Assembly (NCBI GenBank): GCA_024349725.1
Contig: AP026064.1
Location: 1 to 64,000 of the forward strand
DNA length: 64,000 nucleotides
Reading direction: 5' to 3'
From: Arsenophonus endosymbiont of Ceratovacuna japonica
Lineage (GTDB): Bacteria; Pseudomonadota; Gammaproteobacteria; Enterobacterales; Enterobacteriaceae
The position numbers and the translations under genes are program-made. The notes beneath the pieces were generated by a model. That model had not been told where the DNA came from, did no database searches, and saw only the letters and a program-made list of their open reading frames with translations. Within the stretch, counting starts at the first letter, position 1. The number at the start of each line of letters is the position of its first letter. Shown in pieces: positions 1-14,185 of this stretch.

Positions 1-1386
1 GTGTTAGCGTCACTTTGGCAGAAATGTTTTATCCAATTGCAGGATAAGTTACCTGTCACAGAATTTAATATGTGGATACGCCCTTTACAGGCAGCATTAA
101 ATGGTAATATATTAGAACTTTATGCTCCTAATATTTTTGTATTAAATTGGGTAAAGGATAAATATATGAATAATATTAATGCATTAATAAATGATTTTTG
201 TGGTTCTGAAAGTCCTATATTAAAATTTAAAATAGGTAATAAATCAAAAATAAAATCAAATGGAAATTCAATAACGAATCCTACAATAAATAAAATAATT
301 TTAGTACCAATAAATTCAATTTTACGAAGTAGTTTAGATAAAATACAGGTTCAAAATAAAATTTCTTATTATTCAAATATAAATCCTAAACATACTTTTA
401 GTAACTTTATTGAAGGAAAGTCAAATCAACTAGCTCGTGCTGCTGCTAGCCAAGTATCGGATAATAATGGAGAATCTTATAATCCTCTATTTCTTTATGG
501 AGGAACAGGATTAGGCAAAACACATCTACTTCATGCAGTAGGTAATAATATTATTATACGAAAAACAAATGCAAAAATAGTTTATATGCATTCTGAACGT
601 TTTGTTCAAAATATGGTAAAAGCATTGCAAAATAATGCAATTGAAGATTTTAAACGTTATTATCGATCAGTAGATGCATTATTAATTGATGATATTCAAT
701 TTTTTGCTAATAAAGAACGTTCTCAAGAAGAATTTTTTCATACTTTTAATGCATTATTAGAAGGTAACCAACAAATTATTTTAACTTCAGATAGATATCC
801 TAAAGAAATTAATGGCGTCGAAGATCGACTAAAATCTCGTTTTGGATGGGGATTAACAGTTGCAATTGAACCACCAGAATTAGAGACTAGAGTTGCTATT
901 TTAATGAAAAAAGCAGATGAAAACCAAATCCAATTACCTAATGAGATTGCTTTTTTTATTGCAAAACACTTAAGATCAAATGTTAGAGAATTAGAGGGTG
1001 CTTTAAATCGAGTTATTGCTAATTCTAATTTTACAGGTCGTTCAATTACAATTGATTTTGTTCGTGAAGCATTACGAGATCTTCTATCATTACAGGAAAA
1101 ATTAATCACTATTGATAACATTCAAAAAACCGTTGTTGAATATTATAAAATTAAAGTTTCTGATTTATTATCAAAGCGTCGTTCACGATCTGTAACACGT
1201 CCTAGACAAATAGCAATGGCATTAGTAAAAAAACTAACAAATCATAGTTTACCAGAAATTGGAGATGCTTTTGGTGGAAGAGATCATACAACAGTGCTTC
1301 ATGCATGTAGAAAAATAGAACAATTACGTGAAGAAAGTTATGATATTAAAGAAGATTTTTCTAACTTAATTAGAACATTATCATAA
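1..1386 (+). CDS. dnaA: Chromosomal replication initiator DnaA
   Basis: DnaA binds DnaA boxes at the origin, opens the duplex and loads the helicase. The 461-residue product (E. coli 467) begins at a GTG that is the first base of the window; E. coli dnaA also uses GTG. Domain I (about 1-85) is well conserved, and the linker domain II is rich in Asn, Lys and Ile. The AAA+ domain has Walker A GGTGLGKT at 167-174 and Walker B LLIDDIQ at 227-233. The C-terminal DNA-binding signature [14 protein letters not shown] is at 425-438. dnaN follows after 7 bases, so the two are probably co-transcribed. The promoter lies outside the window. Several reduced insect endosymbionts have lost dnaA, so an intact copy is informative. 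Confidence 0.98.
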   Translation: MLASLWQKCFIQLQDKLPVTEFNMWIRPLQAALNGNILELYAPNIFVLNWVKDKYMNNINALINDFCGSESPILKFKIGNKSKIKSNGNSITNPTINKIILVPINSILRSSLDKIQVQNKISYYSNINPKHTFSNFIEGKSNQLARAAASQVSDNNGESYNPLFLYGGTGLGKTHLLHAVGNNIIIRKTNAKIVYMHSERFVQNMVKALQNNAIEDFKRYYRSVDALLIDDIQFFANKERSQEEFFHTFNALLEGNQQIILTSDRYPKEINGVEDRLKSRFGWGLTVAIEPPELETRVAILMKKADENQIQLPNEIAFFIAKHLRSNVRELEGALNRVIANSNFTGRSITIDFVREALRDLLSLQEKLITIDNIQKTVVEYYKIKVSDLLSKRRSRSVTRPRQIAMALVKKLTNHSLPEIGDAFGGRDHTTVLHACRKIEQLREESYDIKEDFSNLIRTLS

Positions 1387-1393
1387 TAATACT

Positions 1394-2494
1394 ATGAAAT
1401 TTATAATTAAACGTGAACAATTACTAAAACCACTTCAACAAGTAAGTAATTTACTTATTGGGCGTCCTATATTTCCAATTTTAGGTAATTTATTACTACA
1501 AGTTCACAAAAAAACACTTTCTTTAACAAGTACTAATTTAGAAGTAGAAATGATAGCATTAATAATATTAATATTACCATCTGAAGATGGATCTATTACA
1601 GTTCCTGCACATAAATTCTTAAATATATGTCGAGAATTATCTGATAATTCAGAAATTCAAGTAATTCTTAAAGAAAACTATTTACTAATATGCTCTGGAC
1701 GTAGTAATTTTTTACTTTCAACTCTTCCAGTTGACGATTTTCCAAATATACATAATTGGAAAAATAAAATTGAATTTAATCTTCCACAATCAACATTAAA
1801 ATACTTAATTGAGACTACTAAATTCTCAATGGCACATGAAGATGTACGATATTATCTTAATGGTATGTTATTTGAAATTAAAAATAAAAAATTACAAACT
1901 GTTGCTACTAATGGTCATCGTTTAGCCATATGTTCACTTAATATTAATTATAATTTACCAAATTACTCAGTAATTATTCCTCGTAAAGGTATAATAGAAT
2001 TTATTAAATTACTAGATAATAACAACGAGTCTATTAAATTACAAATTGGCAATAACAATATAAGAGCTTATGTTAATAATTTTATTTTTACTTCAAAATT
2101 AATTGATGGTAGTTTTCCAGATTATAGTCGCGTTTTAATTAAAAATTCAAATAAAATATTAACTGCTGATTGTAATAAACTAAAACAAGCATTTTCACGT
2201 GCAGCTATTTTATCAAATGATAAATTTCATAGTGTTTGCTTACATATAAGTAAAAATCAACTTAAAATTACTACTAATAATCTAAATAAAGATAAATCAG
2301 AAGAAATTATTGATGTTAATTATCAAAATCAAATAATAGAAATTAGTTTTAATGTTAATTATATTCTTGATGTATTATATGCATTAAAATGTGAACAAGT
2401 TAATTTATTACTAACTGATTCGAATTCAAGCATACAAATTACAGATATAAATAATAATTCAGTAATTTATGTTATTATGCCAATACGTTTATAA
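1394..2494 (+). CDS. dnaN: DNA polymerase III sliding clamp (beta subunit)
   Basis: The beta clamp is a ring-shaped homodimer that tethers DNA polymerase III to DNA. The product has 366 residues, the same length as E. coli DnaN, and should fold as three repeated clamp domains of about 120 residues each. The N-terminus MKFIIKREQLLKPLQQVSN and the C-terminus ending VIYVIMPIRL match the family; the C-terminal MP-R-L segment lines the protein-binding pocket. It starts 7 bases after dnaA with no obvious Shine-Dalgarno, which suggests translational coupling. In E. coli recF follows; here it is replaced by 333 bases without a gene. Confidence 0.97.
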   Translation: MKFIIKREQLLKPLQQVSNLLIGRPIFPILGNLLLQVHKKTLSLTSTNLEVEMIALIILILPSEDGSITVPAHKFLNICRELSDNSEIQVILKENYLLICSGRSNFLLSTLPVDDFPNIHNWKNKIEFNLPQSTLKYLIETTKFSMAHEDVRYYLNGMLFEIKNKKLQTVATNGHRLAICSLNINYNLPNYSVIIPRKGIIEFIKLLDNNNESIKLQIGNNNIRAYVNNFIFTSKLIDGSFPDYSRVLIKNSNKILTADCNKLKQAFSRAAILSNDKFHSVCLHISKNQLKITTNNLNKDKSEEIIDVNYQNQIIEISFNVNYILDVLYALKCEQVNLLLTDSNSSIQITDINNNSVIYVIMPIRL

Positions 2495-5242
<2,748 letters not shown>

Positions 5243-6020
5243 TTATATATAATTAATTTGTATATTTTAATTTTTTTATATTTTTTTTAAATATTTAAAA
5301 TTAATAATTAAAATCAATTTTAAAATTAAAATTTTAATTAATATATTAATAAATATTTTATAATATATTATATTATAAAATATTTATTTAAGTCTTAAAA
5401 AATTATGTTACAAACAATAATAAAATTATATATTAAAAAATAAAATAGTAAAATAATATAATTTAAATTATAATAATATATTTTATTTATTATTTTTATA
5501 TTTAATATATTTTATATAATTTCTAATAACGTACTTTATAAAAAATATTATCATTAATATTTTAAGATAAAATATACTAAATAAATTATACTTAATTTAT
5601 ATAAATTATTGATATTTATATTATCTTAATTATTATATATATATCTTTATATAAATTTTTATTATTATTTATATTATAATGAAATTATTTAACTTAAAAA
5701 ATTTTAATATTTTACTTAAAGTAATTTATTATAATATATTAAATATTAACTCAAATTTAAAAAAATTTATAAGACAATAAACAAGTTTTTTACTTTTTTT
5801 AATATTTAAATATTTTATTTATTAAAGTTCTTATTTTATTAATTTACATATAATTATATTGCTATAAATGTTTTATAATAAATTAATTTATTTTTTATTT
5901 TAACTAATAAATAAATTATATATTTAAATAATTAGTAAATTCATTGAATATAAAAATATTTAATTTTAAATTTATTTTATTTTTAATTAATTAATTAATA
6001 ATAATTAATATATATTAAAA

Positions 6021-6050
6021 TTATATCAAAATTTATCAAAATTTATCAAA
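6021..6050. repeat. 10-bp tandem repeat, three copies
   Basis: The unit ATTTATCAAA occurs twice exactly (6031-6040, 6041-6050), preceded by the variant TTATATCAAA (6021-6030). The period is close to one helical turn. TTATCAAAA shares 7 of 9 positions with the DnaA box TTATCCACA, but similarity this weak is expected by chance in such AT-rich DNA. Confidence 0.55.
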
Positions 6051-7522
6051 AAAAAATAAAATAATAACTATTTATAACATAAATAATTATTATAAAAATT
6101 AATACATAAACAAATTAATTAACTATAATATATTTTATACTATATAATTTATAATTAAAATAAAAATTTATATAAAATATTCATATATTATTTTATTCAA
6201 ACTATTAAATTTATTAATATCAATATAAAAAAATAAATATTAAATATAAATAATTAATTATTTATATTTAAGTAAAAATTTAATTATTATAAAAGTAGAA
6301 TTTTATAATTATAAATTATTTATTTTGTTAAAATATTTAATATTCTTACTTATTATTTATTAAAATTAATAAAGATTAAATATGAATTAATATAATATAT
6401 AAATATATTAAACATAAATATATTAATAATTATTTATTAAACTATTATTATATATTACTTTAATAATTAATTTATATAATTTAATATATTATAAATTATA
6501 AATAAATAATTATATATTTTACAATAATTATTTTAATAAATTTATCTATAAAATAGATACATTTATTAAGATTTTTAAATAAATTATAAAAATAATTATA
6601 GTTATTAGTAATTTTTTACAAAAATTAAATTCACAGTTAATAAAAAAATAATTATATCTATATTTAAATATTATTATTTTTTATAAATGCTTTAAATTAC
6701 CAATTAAAATAATAATAATTTTATATATGATATTATTTTCTTATTTTATTTTTAATTTATTTATTATTTATAAGATATTCAGTAATTATTAAACTGATAA
6801 TTTATATATTATATTAGTATCTATAAATTTTATTTACTAAATAAAATTATTTAAATATAATTAATTAATTTTTAAATAAAAACAAATATTAAATACAATA
6901 TAGTATAATATTTAATTTAATATTTTTTTTTACAAAATGAAAAAATTTATTATTTAATAATTTTAACGAATATCTTTGCTATATAAATAATAATAGTATT
7001 TAAAAAATAATAATTATAATTTTAATAATATTAACTATCATTAAACTTATAATTATTAGAAATATTATATAATAAAATATAAATATTATTAATTTAAAAC
7101 ATTATAAAAAAAATTTAAACTATACTTATTAAGTAAGATATTTATTATTAATTAATTATATATAATAATATAATATTCATATATATTAATTATTAATTAA
7201 TTTTACTACATAATATTTAATATAGAAAAAATTAAAATACAAATAAACTATATTAATAAATATATTTATATTAATAATCATATTTAATTTTATTTATTAC
7301 AATAAAAACTTAAATATAATATTATTAATTTATTTTAATTTTAAAAAAATAACATTATTAAAATATAATAATATAATAATTAATTATATTATATATTATA
7401 AAATTAATTTATATAACAATATTTAATATATTAATTAATATATTATTAATAATTAATTATGAAAATATATTATTTCATTGACTGATTAATTACATTATAA
7501 AAAAATTATAATTAATAATTAT

Positions 7523-7556
7523 ATAGTAATTATTGATTATAATTAATAATTACTAT
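7523..7556. repeat. Near-perfect 34-bp palindrome in the gyrB-metG gap
   Basis: The outer arms ATAGTAATTATT (7523-7534) and AATAATTACTAT (7545-7556) are exact reverse complements. They flank a centre of ATTATAAT bounded by one G/T pair, so 16 of 17 positions pair. It lies between convergent genes. Confidence 0.55.
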
Positions 7557-8072
7557 TAATATAAATATATAAAAATTAAGTAAAATATATACTTTATTAC
7601 TTTTAATTTATTAAAATATTAAGTATTAATTTATTATATATATAAGTAATAATAAACTATAATTAAAAAGAAATAATATTTAAAAATTAAATTTAATAAA
7701 TTACTAGTATAATAATCTAATAAATATTTATATTAAAATTAATAAAAAATATTTTTTATAATTTAAACAATTAATTTTATTTTTATTTATTTTACATATA
7801 TAATTACTTGTAATTAAAATTAAAATTTCATAATAATATTTAATTATAATCAAAAATATTATAATTTTATAAAAATTAAAATATATTATATTAATAATAT
7901 ATTCATAATAATAACATATTAAATATATTTAATGTTTTAAATATAAATAAATTAATAAAATATTTAAAATTTATTATTTTTTAATATTAAAATGCTAGTA
8001 AATTAAATTGCTTAATAGAAAAAATTTAATAATATGATTATATTTAAATTATAAAAATTATTATTTATAATA

Positions 8073-9722
8073 TTATTTTTTATTAGATGCAGATAACATA
8101 TTAATTATATCATTAATATTAATACGTTGAAATAAAGTTTTAAAAGGTACAATTTTATGATTTAATAAAGGATTATTAATATCATCCCAATTAAGTGAAA
8201 TATTTAAAAAATTTTCTATTCGTTGAGTAAGTCCAGGTAATATTGGTTTTAAATAAGTCATTATCACACGAAATAAATTAATACCCATAGAACATACATC
8301 ATGTAAATCTTGTTCTCGACCATATTGTTTAGCAATTAACCAAGGTGATTCATTATCAATATAACGATTAGCTAAATCAGCTAGCAATATAATTTCACGA
8401 ATTACTTTATTATATTCTTGTTTACAAAACTGTTTGCCAATTTTGTCTGATTTTGAAATAAAATGTTGGTAAAGTTTAGGATATGAAAGACGTGATGATA
8501 AATTACTGTTAAAATGTTTATTAATAAATCCTATATTACGTGCTGCTAAATTAATAATTTTATTAACAATATCTCCATTTACTCGTTGAACAAAATCTTT
8601 TAAATTAAGATTAATATCATTAATATTAGAAGAAAGTTTAGTAGCATAATAATAACGTAAACAATCAGCATCAAGATAATCTAAATAATTTCGTGCAGTA
8701 ATAAAAGTTCCTCTTGATTTTGACATTTTTGCATTATTTACTGTAATATAACCGTGAACAAAAATATTAGTAGGCTTACGATAACCAATACATTCTAATA
8801 TTGCTGGCCAAAATAAACTATGAAAATAAATAATATCTTTACCTATAAAATGATATAAATCAATAGTAGAATCTTTATTCCAATAACTATCAAAATCAAT
8901 ATTAGGTTTCTTTTTACAAAGATTTTTAAATGTTCCTATATAACCAATAGTGGCATCTAACCAAACATAAAAATATTTACTAGGTGCATTAGGTATTTCA
9001 AAACCAAAATAAGGAGCATCACGAGTAATATCCCATTGTTGTAAACCAGAATTAAACCATTCCTTTATTTTATTTACTACTTGTGGCTGTAATGTTCCAG
9101 ATTGCACCCAAATTTCTAACATATTACTAAATAATGGTAAATCAAAGAAAAAATGTTGTGTTTTGCGCATTTCAGGAATTACACCAGAAATTACAGAACA
9201 TGGATTAATTAATTCTGTTAAATTATAGGTTGCACCGCAAACTTCACAATTATCACCATATTGATTAGCTGACTGACATTTTGGACAATGACCTTTAACA
9301 AAACGATCAGGAAGAAATATTCCATTTTTATGATCATAAAATTGTAATATAGTTTTACTTTTAATATAACCATTTTTTTTCATTTTTAAATAAATTTGTT
9401 CAGATAATATTTTATTTTCAATGCTATGAGTTGAATAATAATTGTCATAACTAATAAAAAAATCAGCAAAATCATGTTGATGTTCCTTATGTATTTTATT
9501 AATCATTTCCTCTGGAGTTATACCTAATTTCTGAGCTTTTAACATAATAGGTGTACCATGGGCATCATCCGCGCAAATAAAATAAACTTGTTTACCACGC
9601 ATTCTTTGATAACGAACCCAAATATCTGCTTGGATATGTTCTAACATGTGACCTAAATGAATTGAACCATTAGCATATGGCAATGCGCAAGTTACTAAAA
9701 GTTTTTTAGAAATTTGAGTCAT
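8073..9722 (-). CDS. metG: Methionyl-tRNA synthetase (C-terminally short)
   Basis: MetRS charges tRNA-Met in the cytoplasm. The 549-residue product matches E. coli MetG from the first residue, with class I signatures HLGH at 22-25 and KMSKS near 333. A zinc knuckle is formed by the Cys pairs in CPKC and CEVC, near residues 146-162. The protein stops soon after the anticodon-binding helical domain, while E. coli MetG (677) goes on into an OB-fold dimerisation/tRNA-binding domain. I found no continuation in any frame beyond the stop, so the domain was lost rather than split off by a frameshift. Buchnera MetG is similarly short. It stands alone between two long gaps. Confidence 0.97.
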   Translation of the reverse strand: MTQISKKLLVTCALPYANGSIHLGHMLEHIQADIWVRYQRMRGKQVYFICADDAHGTPIMLKAQKLGITPEEMINKIHKEHQHDFADFFISYDNYYSTHSIENKILSEQIYLKMKKNGYIKSKTILQFYDHKNGIFLPDRFVKGHCPKCQSANQYGDNCEVCGATYNLTELINPCSVISGVIPEMRKTQHFFFDLPLFSNMLEIWVQSGTLQPQVVNKIKEWFNSGLQQWDITRDAPYFGFEIPNAPSKYFYVWLDATIGYIGTFKNLCKKKPNIDFDSYWNKDSTIDLYHFIGKDIIYFHSLFWPAILECIGYRKPTNIFVHGYITVNNAKMSKSRGTFITARNYLDYLDADCLRYYYATKLSSNINDINLNLKDFVQRVNGDIVNKIINLAARNIGFINKHFNSNLSSRLSYPKLYQHFISKSDKIGKQFCKQEYNKVIREIILLADLANRYIDNESPWLIAKQYGREQDLHDVCSMGINLFRVIMTYLKPILPGLTQRIENFLNISLNWDDINNPLLNHKIVPFKTLFQRININDIINMLSASNKK

Positions 9723-10044
9723 AATTAATATTTAACTCCTACAAATTAAACAATGATTTAATATTAACTAATTATATTTATTTAAATAAATATTAAAATA
9801 ATTAATTCATTATTATTTATTATAATTTTATTCAATAAATATAATGATTTATTTTATTAATATTACTAAAATTATTATTTAGTATAATATTAAGATTAAT
9901 TATTAATAATTAATACTAAATAAAAAGAATTATTAATAAATTTAAAATTATTTAAATAAATAAAAGTAAGAACTATTAATTTAATAAGTTATTAATATTT
10001 TATGAAAATTCAATAATTTAACATTATAAAAAATTAATATATTA

Positions 10045-10087
10045 AAAATATTATATGATTATATATGATATAATCATATAATATTTT
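10045..10087. repeat. Inverted repeat, 18-bp arms, 7-nt loop
   Basis: The left arm AAAATATTATATGATTAT (10045-10062) pairs perfectly with 10070-10087; the loop is ATATGAT. It sits between the divergent metG and dcd, about 320 bases upstream of metG. The function is unknown. Arms of this length are near the upper limit expected by chance in this base composition. Confidence 0.55.
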
Positions 10088-10411
10088 GAATTAATGATAA
10101 TATTTACTTATAAATACCTTTTAAATGTTTAATTAAAAAATATTAAAATTATAAAAACTAATAAGATCAAAAATAATAAAATAAAAATTATGTTATAATA
10201 TAAATATATCATTTATAATAAATAATTTATCTAATATAAATAGTATACATAATATTATTATTATTATTTTAAAAAAAATAAAAATATTAATAAATCATAT
10301 ATAATTTGGTAAAAATAGATGTTTGAGATTCTAATATTTATATACTATAAATACAAATTATATTAAAAAATTACAAATAAATATCCTATATAAATTAATA
10401 ATAATTATATA

Positions 10412-10495
10412 TTTTTTGTAATTGCAAATGAATTAAATATTAATTGGATTATTTATTTAGTAAATGGTAATAATGTAAATATTAGTCGAAATTAA
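10412..10495 (+). pseudogene. Possible decayed gene fragment, identity unknown
   Basis: A 27-codon open stretch ending in TAA reads FFVIANELNINWIIYLVNGN and continues VNISRN. It has no start codon or ribosome binding site. The flanking 10306-10345 is also slightly richer in G and C than the surrounding desert. I cannot assign it to a family. It is offered only as a candidate remnant of a former gene in the metG-dcd gap; it could be chance. Confidence 0.2.
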
Positions 10496-11507
10496 ATAGT
10501 CAGTAAATCTATAATACAAATATTATAAAAAACTAAATTAATAAATTTAAATTATTTAGTAATTTATTCACTACTTAAAATTGATAATATTCAATTAATA
10601 TTATTATAAATATATCAATTATTATAATAATTATTATAATTCTACAATAAAATATTTATTTAATTAAATAAAAGTTCTAATGTTATAGATTATTAAAGAT
10701 ATAAGTTTATATTTTTATAATAATTATAGTTATTTAAAACTTATTTTTAAATCTAATATAAATCAAAAATAATTAAAAAATTAATATAAATTATTAAGTA
10801 AAAATATATTATATACTTACTTTTGTATAATTTAAATAAAATTTAATAAATAATTATTAGATATCCAAACAAAAAATTCTAATATATATAAAAATCGCAT
10901 ATACTATTTTATTTTAATAAATTGATTATAATAAAAAATTATAATAAAATTTCTTTTATAAAAAATATAAATAAATTAATCTTATTTATTTAATAATTAA
11001 AATAAAACAAATAATAACAATTATTAAAATTTTATTATAAATATTATGTTAATGTATTTGATATATTAAAATATAATAAAATAATTATTTAGTATTATAA
11101 TTTTATATTATATAAAACTATAAATTATTTTTTAAATTAAAATTATTTAATAAAATTTTTATAAAGTATTTATTATTAATTATATACTAAATAATATTTA
11201 TATCTTCATTAAAAATTATTTCTTTAAATATTAAAACTAAATAAATAATAACTTATTTTAATTTTAAATTATTATATTTAAATAATTATTTAAACAATAT
11301 TTAACTATTATAAAGTATTATATTAAATAATAATATAAATTATATTATTTTATCTTTAAATAATATTAAACACTTAATCAATAAAAAATATTAATAATAT
11401 ATGAATTAATTTTAAATTTTATAATTAAATAATAAAATGAATAATTTTTTAATATTTATTTAATTTATTAAACTAATTACATAATATTATTATTATAAGG
11501 AAATAAA

Positions 11508-12110
11508 ATGAGACTATGTGATAGAGATATAATTAAATGGCTTAATAAAAAAAAAATAATTATTGAACCTCGACCATCAATAAAGCGAATTAATGGAGTA
11601 ACAGTTGATATTTGTTTAGGAAATAAATTTTGTATATTTCAAGGTTATACTGTACCTTATATTGATGTTAGTGATTTAAAAAATGAAATTAATACTGAAT
11701 TAGATAAAGTAATAAGTAATGAAATTATTTTAAAATATAATGATGTATTTTTTTTACATCCTAATGAATTAGTATTAGCTATTACTTTAGAATCAGTAAC
11801 ATTACCTAATAATATAGTTGGTTGGCTTGATGGTCGTTCTTCGCTTGCTAGGATAGGATTAATGGTACATATAACTGCTCATAGAATTGATCCAGGTTGG
11901 TGTGGTCATATTGTATTAGAGTTTTATAATTCAGGAAAACTACCATTAGCATTACGTCCTGGTATGATTATTGGTGCATTAAGTTTTGAAACATTATCTG
12001 GTTCAGCTGAACGTCCTTATAATATTCGTCAAAATGCAAAATATAAAAATCAGAAAAATGTAATAAAAAATAAAGTTAATAAAAATAATAAAAATAATTA
12101 TAAATTATAA
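11508..12110 (+). CDS. dcd: dCTP deaminase
   Basis: Dcd converts dCTP to dUTP, the main source of dUMP for thymidylate synthesis in enterobacteria. The 200-residue product (E. coli 193) starts [12 protein letters not shown]. It keeps the active-site segment [20 protein letters not shown] and the motif [20 protein letters not shown] with the catalytic Glu. The last 20 or so residues are a Lys/Asn-rich tail that diverges from E. coli. The start is decided by AAGGAAATAAA before ATG. yegH lies downstream in the opposite direction; in E. coli dcd and yegH are also close (dcd-asmA-yegH), so asmA has dropped out. Confidence 0.97.
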   Translation: MRLCDRDIIKWLNKKKIIIEPRPSIKRINGVTVDICLGNKFCIFQGYTVPYIDVSDLKNEINTELDKVISNEIILKYNDVFFLHPNELVLAITLESVTLPNNIVGWLDGRSSLARIGLMVHITAHRIDPGWCGHIVLEFYNSGKLPLALRPGMIIGALSFETLSGSAERPYNIRQNAKYKNQKNVIKNKVNKNNKNNYKL

Positions 12111-12401
12111 TATTTTATATTAATTAATTATATTATAAAATATTTAAAATCATAAAATATCATGTAAATTGATATTTAATAAATAATTATATTAATTAAA
12201 TATATTTATATTATAGTATATATTTAATATAAACATTTAATATATATTAAATTTAAGTTTTAATTATAAAAAATAAAATTTATATAATTTTTTAATTTAA
12301 TATATTTTGTATTCAATTAGTAAAATTTATATTTTATGAAATATTCGTTAAAAAATTTAATATACTATATTAAATATAAATAATATTATGTTAATTAATA
12401 A

Positions 12402-13955
12402 TTAATTATAGAGTGGAGTAATTAATACTTTTTTAATTCTATGGCTAGTTACTTCTAATAATTCAAAAATCCAATTTTCAATTTTAATACGTTCTCCAAC
12501 AATTGGCATTCTTTGTAAATGTTCCATTAATAATCCGGCAATTGTCTCATATTCACGTTTTTCATCAAGATTAATAGGCACATAAATAATTAAATCTTCT
12601 AAAGGCATAAAACCGTTAGCAACCCATCGGCTATCTTCTAATTGTTGAATATCATAACGAGAATCTACCTCTTCTTCACTAATTGGCATATTACCAGAAA
12701 TAGTTTCCATAATATCGGTTAACGTAACAATTCCTTCAACTGAACCAAATTCATCAACAACAAAAGCAAAATGTGTATGTGCTTTTCGAAATTGCTCTAA
12801 TGCTTGAAATAATGGTAAAACTTCTGGAAAGATTAATGGTTGAGTAACTAAAGACCGTAAATTAAGTTTTTGTTTTTTTAATTGCTGATTTAATATATCG
12901 ATAACATTTATAATTCCAATAGGTTCATAACTTATTGATTCATCAGTAACAACTAATCTTGTATGAGGAATTTTTTCTAAAAATATTAATAATTTATCCG
13001 TTAATTTATTTATATCAATATATTTAATATCATGACGTGAAGTCATAATACTACTTACGTTTCTTTGAGCAAATCCTAATAAACGAACTATCATTTGTCT
13101 CTCTTGTGTATGAAAAATGATATTATTATTAGCTATTAAATTAGAGTTATGATGATCTAATTCAGTATGTTCATGTTGTGCATCTAAAATACGTAATATT
13201 GCTTCAGCAGTTCTTTCTCTCAAAGATTTAGTAATTTTTAAAAAACGACGACGATTAAACGATGCAAATTGATTAAGAGATTCTATTATAATAGAGAAAC
13301 CAATAGCAGCATATAAATATCCTTTTGGTATTATATAATTAAAACCTTCAGCTACTAAACTAAATCCAATCATAAGTAAAAAACTTAAACAAAGAATGGC
13401 GATAGTTGGATGGCTATTAACAAATGTAGCTAATGTTTTGCTAGCTATTATCATTAATATAATAGCAATTGTAACTGATGCAATCATAATTCCAATATGT
13501 TCAACCATTCCAATAGAAGTAATTACTGAATCAAGTGAAAAAATAGCATCTAATATAATAATTTGTACTACAACAGCCCAAAATTTAACTGTTTTTCTTT
13601 GTTTATTAGATTTATTATCTTTACCTTCTAATCGTTCATTAAGTTCCATAGTGGCTTTAAAAAGTAAGAAAAATCCACCACTAATTATCAAAATATCTCT
13701 TGCGCTAAATTCGTGACTATAAATATTAATAATAGGACTAGTTAATGAAACAAGTAATGTTAAACTAAATAATAAAATAATACGCATAAATAATGCACAT
13801 GTTAAACCTGTTATCCTTGCTTTATTACGTAATTTAGTTGGCAATTTATCTACTAAAATAGTAATAAAAACTAAATTATCAATACCAAGTACAATTTCTA
13901 GTATGATAAGAGTAACTAGTCCAATCCACATTGTAGGATCAGCGATCCATTCCAT
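12402..13955 (-). CDS. yegH: TerC-family membrane protein with CBS and CorC domains (YegH)
   Basis: This inner-membrane protein has 517 residues (E. coli YegH 527). The N-terminal half (about 1-235) is a TerC-type domain with about seven membrane segments, including [20 protein letters not shown] and the second acidic membrane motif [15 protein letters not shown]-domain pair follows (about 300-430; [14 protein letters not shown] and [16 protein letters not shown]). A CorC/HlyC-type C-terminal domain occupies about 440-517. The CBS half matches YegH rather than the related YoaE, and the neighbour dcd supports this. The function is not established; TerC relatives are linked to metal export. It starts at MEWIADP and converges on dcd. 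Confidence 0.9.
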   Translation of the reverse strand: MEWIADPTMWIGLVTLIILEIVLGIDNLVFITILVDKLPTKLRNKARITGLTCALFMRIILLFSLTLLVSLTSPIINIYSHEFSARDILIISGGFFLLFKATMELNERLEGKDNKSNKQRKTVKFWAVVVQIIILDAIFSLDSVITSIGMVEHIGIMIASVTIAIILMIIASKTLATFVNSHPTIAILCLSFLLMIGFSLVAEGFNYIIPKGYLYAAIGFSIIIESLNQFASFNRRRFLKITKSLRERTAEAILRILDAQHEHTELDHHNSNLIANNNIIFHTQERQMIVRLLGFAQRNVSSIMTSRHDIKYIDINKLTDKLLIFLEKIPHTRLVVTDESISYEPIGIINVIDILNQQLKKQKLNLRSLVTQPLIFPEVLPLFQALEQFRKAHTHFAFVVDEFGSVEGIVTLTDIMETISGNMPISEEEVDSRYDIQQLEDSRWVANGFMPLEDLIIYVPINLDEKREYETIAGLLMEHLQRMPIVGERIKIENWIFELLEVTSHRIKKVLITPLYN

Positions 13956-14185
13956 AAAATTTATTTTACCTTATAATATGTAAGATATACTAAATATAAT
14001 TAAAATCATTGATATTTTAACTAAAAATTTCAATATAATAATATTTTTAATATTTTTAATTTAAATATTATATTTTAAAAACATAAAATTGCTATCACAA
14101 ACTTATATAGTAAGTTATTATATAAATATATAAAATTATTATTCACTAATAAATACAAGTGATAAATGATAAAAAGGAGTTTTTA

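Larger units (their letters stand above)
5243..8072. other. 2.8-kb AT desert between gyrB and metG
   Basis: No frame in these 2,830 bases resembles a known protein, and no tRNA or rRNA motif is visible. gyrB and metG point into the gap from both sides. Features inside are a 10-base tandem repeat at 6021-6050, a 34-base near-perfect palindrome at 7523-7556, and a direct repeat ATTATAATTAATAATTA seen at about 7505 and 7537. The simplest reading is fully decayed former genes that have not been deleted. Confidence 0.7.
9723..11507. other. 1.8-kb gene-free gap between divergent metG and dcd
   Basis: These 1,785 bases contain no gene I can recognise. The promoters of metG (leftward) and dcd (rightward) must lie here. 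The region holds an 18-bp hairpin at 10045-10087 and a slightly GC-richer stretch at about 10306-10500 with a short open frame that may be a gene remnant. The bases just before dcd carry a clear ribosome binding site (AAGGAAATAAA then ATG). Confidence 0.65.

Noticed and set aside
738-1121. 127-codon open frame antisense to dnaA
   Set aside because: It lies wholly within dnaA on the opposite strand, has no family resemblance or ribosome binding site, and is a by-product of the codon use of dnaA. Similar antisense frames inside yegH (13396-13716), bioB (45032-45286), sucC and the ribosomal genes were rejected for the same reason.
6021-6050. Replication origin in the gyrB-metG gap
   Set aside because: The DnaA-box-like words match at only 7 of 9 positions and are not accompanied by other boxes or a distinct unwinding element. 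In such AT-rich DNA weak matches are expected; the origin more likely lies upstream of dnaA, outside the window.
8000-8072. Frameshifted C-terminal half of metG
   Set aside because: Reading all frames beyond the metG stop gives no OB-fold-like sequence, so the short protein is not a sequencing frameshift artefact.
12109-12144. Intrinsic terminator right after dcd
   Set aside because: An 11-bp A/T hairpin overlaps the stop codon, but it has no GC stem and no following T-run, and such hairpins are common in this composition.
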